Assembly (NCBI GenBank): GCA_947458575.1
Contig: CANHBE010000092.1
Span: 1-9,350, forward strand
Direction: 5' to 3'
Source of the DNA: Flavobacteriaceae bacterium
GTDB lineage: Bacteria > Bacteroidota > Bacteroidia > Flavobacteriales > Flavobacteriaceae
Length of the DNA: 9,350 nt
The notes under the pieces are model-generated. The model did not search any database and was not told the DNA's origin. It saw nothing but the letters and a program-made list of their open reading frames with translations. The position numbers were made by a program, and so were the translations under genes. This document shows positions 6,735 through 9,350 of this stretch, piece by piece (position 1 is the stretch's first letter; each line of letters starts with the position of its first letter).

Positions 6735-9261
6735 CTGTTTTCTTCACTTGAACATTTAGTTCCTGAGTTGACTCATCGAGATCCATAAAGATTTGATCTC
6801 CGGAAGCTATTTTAGAAGTAATGATCTCTTCTGCAAGAGCATCTTCCACATACTTTTGTATTGCCCTTTTTAATGGTCTGGCACCGAATTGACGATCAAA
6901 TCCCTTTTCGGCAATAAATGCTTTAGCCGTGTCTGACAATGTCAAATTATATCCCAACTCTGCAACACGACCATATAACTTTTTCAATTCAATTTCGATA
7001 ATCAAATCAATATCATGTTTTTCAAGTGCATTGAAAACAATCACATCATCAATTCGATTTAAGAATTCAGGAGCAAAGGTCTTTTTTAATGCATTTTCAA
7101 TAATACTTTTCGAATTCTCATCTGCCTGTGCAACTTTTGCAGCGGTTCCGAAGCCCACACCTTGCCCAAAGTCCTTAAGCTGTCGCGCACCAACATTGGA
7201 AGTCATGATTACAATCGTATTTTTGAAGTCAATTTTTCTTCCCAAACTGTCGGTAAGATAGCCATCATCTAATACTTGAAGTAACATATTAAAAACATCC
7301 GGATGTGCTTTTTCGATTTCATCCAACAAAACCACGCAATATGGTTTTCTTCTCACTTTCTCTGTCAATTGTCCACCTTCTTCATAACCCACATATCCGG
7401 GAGGTGCACCAACTAATCTGGAAATAGAAAATTTTTCCATGTACTCACTCATGTCAATTCTAACCAAAGCATCTTCAGAATCGAATAGTTCCTTTGCCAA
7501 AACTTTTGCTAATTGTGTTTTTCCTACTCCCGTTTGTCCGAGGAAGATAAATGATCCGATTGGCTTGTTTGGGTCCTTTAATCCAGCTCTATTGCGTTGA
7601 ATAGAACGAGCAATTTTTAGAACAGCTTCTTTTTGTCCAATTACTTTATTTTCAATAAGTTCAGGTAAATGGGCTAATTTATTGCTTTCAGTTTGAGCAA
7701 TTCTATTTACGGGTATACCTGTCATCATCGATACCACGTCTGCTACATTATCTTCATTTACAACAACCCTGTTGCTCTTCGAATCTTCTTCCCATTGCTC
7801 TTGTGCGATGGCCAAATCTTTCTCAATGCGTTTTTCGTCATCTCGTAATTTTGCGGCTTCTTCGTACTTCTGCTTTTTTACTACCGAGTTTTTAGATTCG
7901 CGAACTTCTTCAAGTTGTCTTTCTAATTCAAGAATCTGTTTAGGTACCTCAATATTGGTAATGTGTACACGTGATCCTGCTTCATCTAATGCGTCTATGG
8001 CTTTGTCAGGTAAGAATCGCTCCGACATATATCGATTGGTCAATTTAACGCAAGCTTCAATTGCTTCCGGTGTGTAAATCACATTATGATGGTCTTCATA
8101 CTTATTTTTGATATTGTTCAAAATAGTAATCGTTTCTTCAACAGAGGTCGGTTCTACAATTATCTTTTGAAAGCGTCTTTCCAAAGCACCATCTTTTTCA
8201 ATGTATTGACGATATTCATCCAATGTAGTTGCACCAATACATTGAATTTCACCTCTCGCCAGAGCAGGCTTAAACATATTCGAGGCGTCTAATGATCCGG
8301 TTGCGCCACCGGCACCAACAATCGTATGAATCTCATCAATGAATAGGATAATATCATCATTCTTTTCCAATTCATTCATAACCGCTTTCATACGCTCTTC
8401 AAATTGACCTCTGTATTTGGTGCCCGCGACTAGACTTGCCAAATCTAAAGTAACCACTCTTTTATTGAATAGGATACGCGATACTTTTTTCTGAGTAATT
8501 CGCAATGCCAATCCTTCTGCGATTGCAGACTTTCCTACACCTGGTTCTCCAATGAGTAATGGGTTATTCTTCTTTCTTCGACTCAAGATTTGCGAAACTC
8601 TTTCGATTTCTTTTTCTCTTCCTACTACAGGGTCTAATTTTCCTTCCTCAGCCAATTCAGTTAAGTCTCTTCCGAAATTATCTAGGACCGGAGTCTTTGA
8701 CTTCTTGTTTGATCTGTTGGCAGGATTATTAAAACTACCTTCACGGAGACTGTCATCTTGACCTGAGTCTTCATTGAAAGACTCGTTCTTTGGAAGGTTT
8801 TCTAGGTAATTATCTTCGTTTGGTGTCATATTTAGATATTGTTCTTTTGCTAAATCGTAATCTATTTTTAGTTTATTCAATAGCTTGGTTGTTGGATCAT
8901 TCTCGTTTCTTAAAATACATAATAACAAGTGGGCTGTACTGATAGATGTGCTTTGAAAGACTTTTGCTTCAAGAAATGTTGTTTTTAGTGCTCGTTCAGC
9001 CTGTCTGGTTAAGTGTAAGTTCTTCTTTTCGTTACTTGCCGAAAAGTTGGGATTTGCCGGGCTTAAGATTTCAACTTTTCTGCGCAAATGGTCCAAATCG
9101 ACTGACAAGTTATTCAGTATAGTAATCGCTTTTCCATTCCCGTCTCTCAAAATCCCCAGCATCAAGTGTTCCGTACCAATAAAGTCGTGACCCAATCGAA
9201 GCGCCTCTTCTTTACTATACGTTATTACTTCTTTGACTCTTGGTGAAAAATTATCATCCAT
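6718..9261 (-). CDS. clpC: ClpC-type AAA+ unfoldase of Clp protease
   Basis: ATP-driven Hsp100 unfoldase that feeds substrates to the ClpP peptidase. The 847-residue protein has the full ClpC order: a double Clp-N domain (about 1-145); an acidic, Asn/Ser-rich linker (about 148-188); AAA-1 with Walker A GEPGVGKS (238-245), Walker B ending D309-E310, pore loop GTKYRG (280-285) and arginines 362-363; a short middle domain with a UVR-like motif (KYEEAAKLRDDE, 465-476); and AAA-2 with Walker A GQTGVGKT (575-582), pore loop GYVG (622-625) and Walker B D647-E648. VGF (702-704) in the second AAA domain matches the ClpP-docking loop. The short middle domain and this loop separate it from ClpB, and the UVR motif from ClpA. 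All catalytic residues are present. The start at 9261 fits the family N-terminus and has no Shine-Dalgarno. It appears monocistronic at its 3' end. No CtsR-type regulator gene or site is recognisable here. Confidence 0.97.
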   Translation of the reverse strand: MDDNFSPRVKEVITYSKEEALRLGHDFIGTEHLMLGILRDGNGKAITILNNLSVDLDHLRRKVEILSPANPNFSASNEKKNLHLTRQAERALKTTFLEAKVFQSTSISTAHLLLCILRNENDPTTKLLNKLKIDYDLAKEQYLNMTPNEDNYLENLPKNESFNEDSGQDDSLREGSFNNPANRSNKKSKTPVLDNFGRDLTELAEEGKLDPVVGREKEIERVSQILSRRKKNNPLLIGEPGVGKSAIAEGLALRITQKKVSRILFNKRVVTLDLASLVAGTKYRGQFEERMKAVMNELEKNDDIILFIDEIHTIVGAGGATGSLDASNMFKPALARGEIQCIGATTLDEYRQYIEKDGALERRFQKIIVEPTSVEETITILNNIKNKYEDHHNVIYTPEAIEACVKLTNRYMSERFLPDKAIDALDEAGSRVHITNIEVPKQILELERQLEEVRESKNSVVKKQKYEEAAKLRDDEKRIEKDLAIAQEQWEEDSKSNRVVVNEDNVADVVSMMTGIPVNRIAQTESNKLAHLPELIENKVIGQKEAVLKIARSIQRNRAGLKDPNKPIGSFIFLGQTGVGKTQLAKVLAKELFDSEDALVRIDMSEYMEKFSISRLVGAPPGYVGYEEGGQLTEKVRRKPYCVVLLDEIEKAHPDVFNMLLQVLDDGYLTDSLGRKIDFKNTIVIMTSNVGARQLKDFGQGVGFGTAAKVAQADENSKSIIENALKKTFAPEFLNRIDDVIVFNALEKHDIDLIIEIELKKLYGRVAELGYNLTLSDTAKAFIAEKGFDRQFGARPLKRAIQKYVEDALAEEIITSKIASGDQIFMDLDESTQELNVQVKKTEKPTK

Positions 9262-9280
9262 ATCTATAGGTTTGATTTAG

Positions 9281-9310
9281 TAAATTTAGTGAATATCGTT
9301 CGGTAAACAA
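9281..9310 (-). promoter_or_regulatory. Candidate clpC promoter
   Basis: On the minus strand, TTG (9310-9308) is followed after exactly 19 bases by TAAATTTA (9288-9281). This matches the Bacteroidota pattern TTG-N19-TAnnTTTG except for the last base of the -7 box. Transcription would begin near 9275, about 14 bases before the clpC ATG. The remaining bases to the window end (9311-9350) show a small inverted repeat, TGTCA (9334-9338) and TGACA (9345-9349), of unknown meaning. Confidence 0.45.
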
Positions 9311-9350
9311 AAACCATTCCTCCCTAAATCTGCTGTCAGCTAATTGACAA

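Noticed and set aside
6929..7261. 110-codon plus-strand frame inside clpC
   Set aside because: Antisense to the second AAA domain of an intact clpC, rich in Ser/Phe as expected for a shadow frame, with no motif or start signal.
7772..8077. 101-codon plus-strand frame, Ser/Cys-rich
   Set aside because: Antisense shadow of the clpC middle domain and the end of AAA-1. The Ser-rich content mirrors Glu/Arg/Lys codons on the other strand.
9334..9349. TGTCA-N6-TGACA inverted repeat at the right edge as an operator
   Set aside because: Five-base arms are easily found by chance and the window ends here, so there is no gene context to support an operator.
1..9350. A hidden novel system (defence, mobile element, CRISPR, retron-like RNA)
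   Set aside because: All long coding stretches are well-known housekeeping enzymes with intact motifs. No repeat array, integrase, transposase, reverse transcriptase or unusual composition block was seen on either strand.

Overview
The window reads as ordinary chromosomal housekeeping DNA from a member of the Bacteroidota. The evidence is moderate AT-richness, the complete absence of usable Shine-Dalgarno sequences at gene starts (A-rich leaders instead), candidate promoters of the TTG / TAnnTTTG type, and the character of the proteins: a fused ThrA next to ThrB and ThrC, and a Bacteroidota-like ClpC. I cannot place it below phylum with confidence. I see no mobile element, CRISPR array, tRNA or rRNA, and no sign of a novel multi-gene system.

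Layout. From about 4900 down to 1, on the minus strand, lies a threonine biosynthesis operon in the order thrA-thrB-thrC. thrC runs off the left edge and lacks only its last few tens of residues. The gaps of 63 and 66 bases and the shared strand suggest one transcript. ThrA phosphorylates aspartate and reduces aspartate semialdehyde to homoserine; ThrB phosphorylates homoserine; ThrC converts O-phosphohomoserine to threonine. Only aspartate-semialdehyde dehydrogenase (asd) is missing from the window.

Between thrA and the divergent hutH is a 413-base non-coding region (4703-5115). It holds a candidate -7 box for the thr operon at 4904-4911, and a leader of roughly 195 bases with several perfect hairpins and a possible 30-codon leader ORF ending in a Thr-rich stretch (T-S-T-K-T). 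It also holds a better-formed candidate promoter for hutH at 5064-5094. The leader is the part of the window most worth a second look: it could be a threonine attenuator, but it lacks a convincing terminator, so this stays a hypothesis.

From 5116 to 6624 on the plus strand is hutH, a complete histidine ammonia-lyase standing apart from other hut genes. It converges with clpC (6718-9261, minus strand), a complete ClpC-type AAA+ unfoldase. The two genes share a strong bidirectional terminator at 6706-6734 that contains the clpC stop codon. Upstream of clpC (9262-9350) is a candidate Bacteroidota-type promoter at 9281-9310; the window ends before any further gene can be recognised.
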